A stretch of DNA of 6,163 bases from Candidatus Brocadiaceae bacterium (lineage in GTDB: Bacteria; Planctomycetota; Brocadiia; Brocadiales; Bathyanammoxibiaceae), in NCBI GenBank assembly GCA_030018855.1, contig JASEHG010000121.1:1-6163 (forward strand), read 5' to 3'. Each line of letters opens with the position of its first letter. The stretch's first letter is position 1. Shown here piece after piece: positions 5,802 through 6,163 of the stretch. The notes beneath the pieces were generated by a model, which saw nothing but the letters and a program-made list of their open reading frames with translations, made no database searches and was not told where the DNA came from. Both the position numbers and the translations under genes were made by a program.

Positions 5802-6163
5802 ATGGCAGATAATTTAGAGCCAACCCTCCCCCTCGCCATCCTCATCCTCACCAAAGAAGGCCTCCAGGTAGCTGAGAGGCTGAAGGGGGGACTACCCCAG
5901 GCAGACCTCTACGTTGCTGAGGGTGTATTGCAGGGTAGGGGCGACCCGGCCGGTCGCCCCTACTCAAGCATTGGCCAGCTCACCAAAGATATATTCCACA
6001 AATACGACGGCCTTATCTTCATCATGGCCCTGGGCATCGTCATAAGGGCCGTTGCACCGCATATAAAAGACAAGCACTCAGACCCGGCAGTAGTGGTGGT
6101 GGATGACGTGGGGAGGTTCGTCATCAGTGCCTTATCAGGACATGAAGGGGGCGCCAATGCACT
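5802..6163 (+). CDS. cbiG: CbiG, cobalt-precorrin 5A hydrolase (3' end outside window)
   Basis: The first 120 residues are present and the frame is open to the window edge. CbiG opens the delta-lactone of cobalt-precorrin 5A, releasing acetaldehyde, in the anaerobic cobalamin pathway in the cytoplasm. The family signature is clear: YDGLIFIMALGIVIRAVAPH (69-88), then IKDKHSDPAVVVVDD (88-102) and ISALSGHEGGANA (108-120). ATG 5802 is the first possible start after the in-frame TGA at 5748-5750 that ends the previous gene. The only purine-rich candidate (AAGGA, 5781-5785) is 16 nt upstream, too far for a normal Shine-Dalgarno, so initiation looks Shine-Dalgarno-independent. TATAAA at 5772-5777 could be a -10 element but has no matching -35. 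Residues about 45-54 (GRGDPAGRPY) are encoded by a perfect palindrome and lie in a variable stretch before the conserved core. Fusion of further cobalamin domains downstream cannot be ruled out. Confidence 0.9.
   Translation, partial: MADNLEPTLPLAILILTKEGLQVAERLKGGLPQADLYVAEGVLQGRGDPAGRPYSSIGQLTKDIFHKYDGLIFIMALGIVIRAVAPHIKDKHSDPAVVVVDDVGRFVISALSGHEGGANA
5935..5963. repeat. Perfect palindromic element (REP/MITE-like) inside cbiG
   Basis: The 12-nt arms GTAGGGGCGACC (5935-5946) and GGTCGCCCCTAC (5952-5963) are exact reverse complements around a 5-nt loop CGGCC. The element is very G/C-rich and would form a stable hairpin in DNA or mRNA. It is read in frame within cbiG as roughly GRGDPAGRPY without a stop codon. 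The GTAGGGGCGACC arm resembles, from memory, short palindromic repeats dispersed in several environmental bacterial genomes. Only one copy is in this window, so dispersal is inferred. Confidence 0.8.

Noticed and set aside
5960..6157. A 65-codon open frame on the - strand at the right end.
   Set aside because: It lies opposite the strongly conserved CbiG core and has no recognisable protein features; the same holds for the other open frames antisense to the adaptor and transporter genes.

Overview
The window looks like chromosomal DNA from a Gram-negative, probably anaerobic bacterium. The evidence is a tripartite-type RND pump, which needs an outer membrane, and a cbiG gene, which belongs to the oxygen-independent route to cobalamin. 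Three kinds of short repeat sit in or beside the host genes: a TAGGGAG tandem, an AT-rich CAAATG/CATTTG inverted-repeat block, and a GTAGGGGCGACC palindrome. Three of the five start codons (the host genes) have no Shine-Dalgarno sequence at normal spacing, although the first is poorly tested because only 9 bases precede it. Repeats and weak Shine-Dalgarno use of this kind are, from memory, familiar in anammox-type Planctomycetota and some other deep-branching anaerobes. I cannot place the organism with confidence.

Layout, all on the + strand. (1) 10-1131: periplasmic adaptor (membrane fusion protein) of an RND efflux pump. (2) 1115-1239: a repeat-filled linker that also supplies the adaptor's stop codon. 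(3) 1240-4359: the inner-membrane RND transporter of the HAE1 type, complete, with its proton-relay residues. (4) 4360-5750: an AT-rich two-gene cassette, with a strong Shine-Dalgarno and a candidate promoter overlapping the RND stop codon. It encodes a small charged helical protein of about 85 aa and a 353-aa protein that joins a NucS-like PD-(D/E)XK nuclease domain to probable winged-helix domains. (5) 5802-6163: the N-terminal third or so of CbiG, cut by the window end and carrying a perfect palindrome in frame.

The adaptor and transporter should work together, with an outer-membrane TolC-type channel not seen here, to export an unknown substrate. The CbiG fragment belongs to a different pathway. 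The AT-rich cassette differs sharply from both neighbours in base composition and is best read as an acquired module. Its nuclease plus small helical partner is the strongest candidate for an undescribed system here, plausibly in defence or DNA processing, but nothing in the sequence proves that role.
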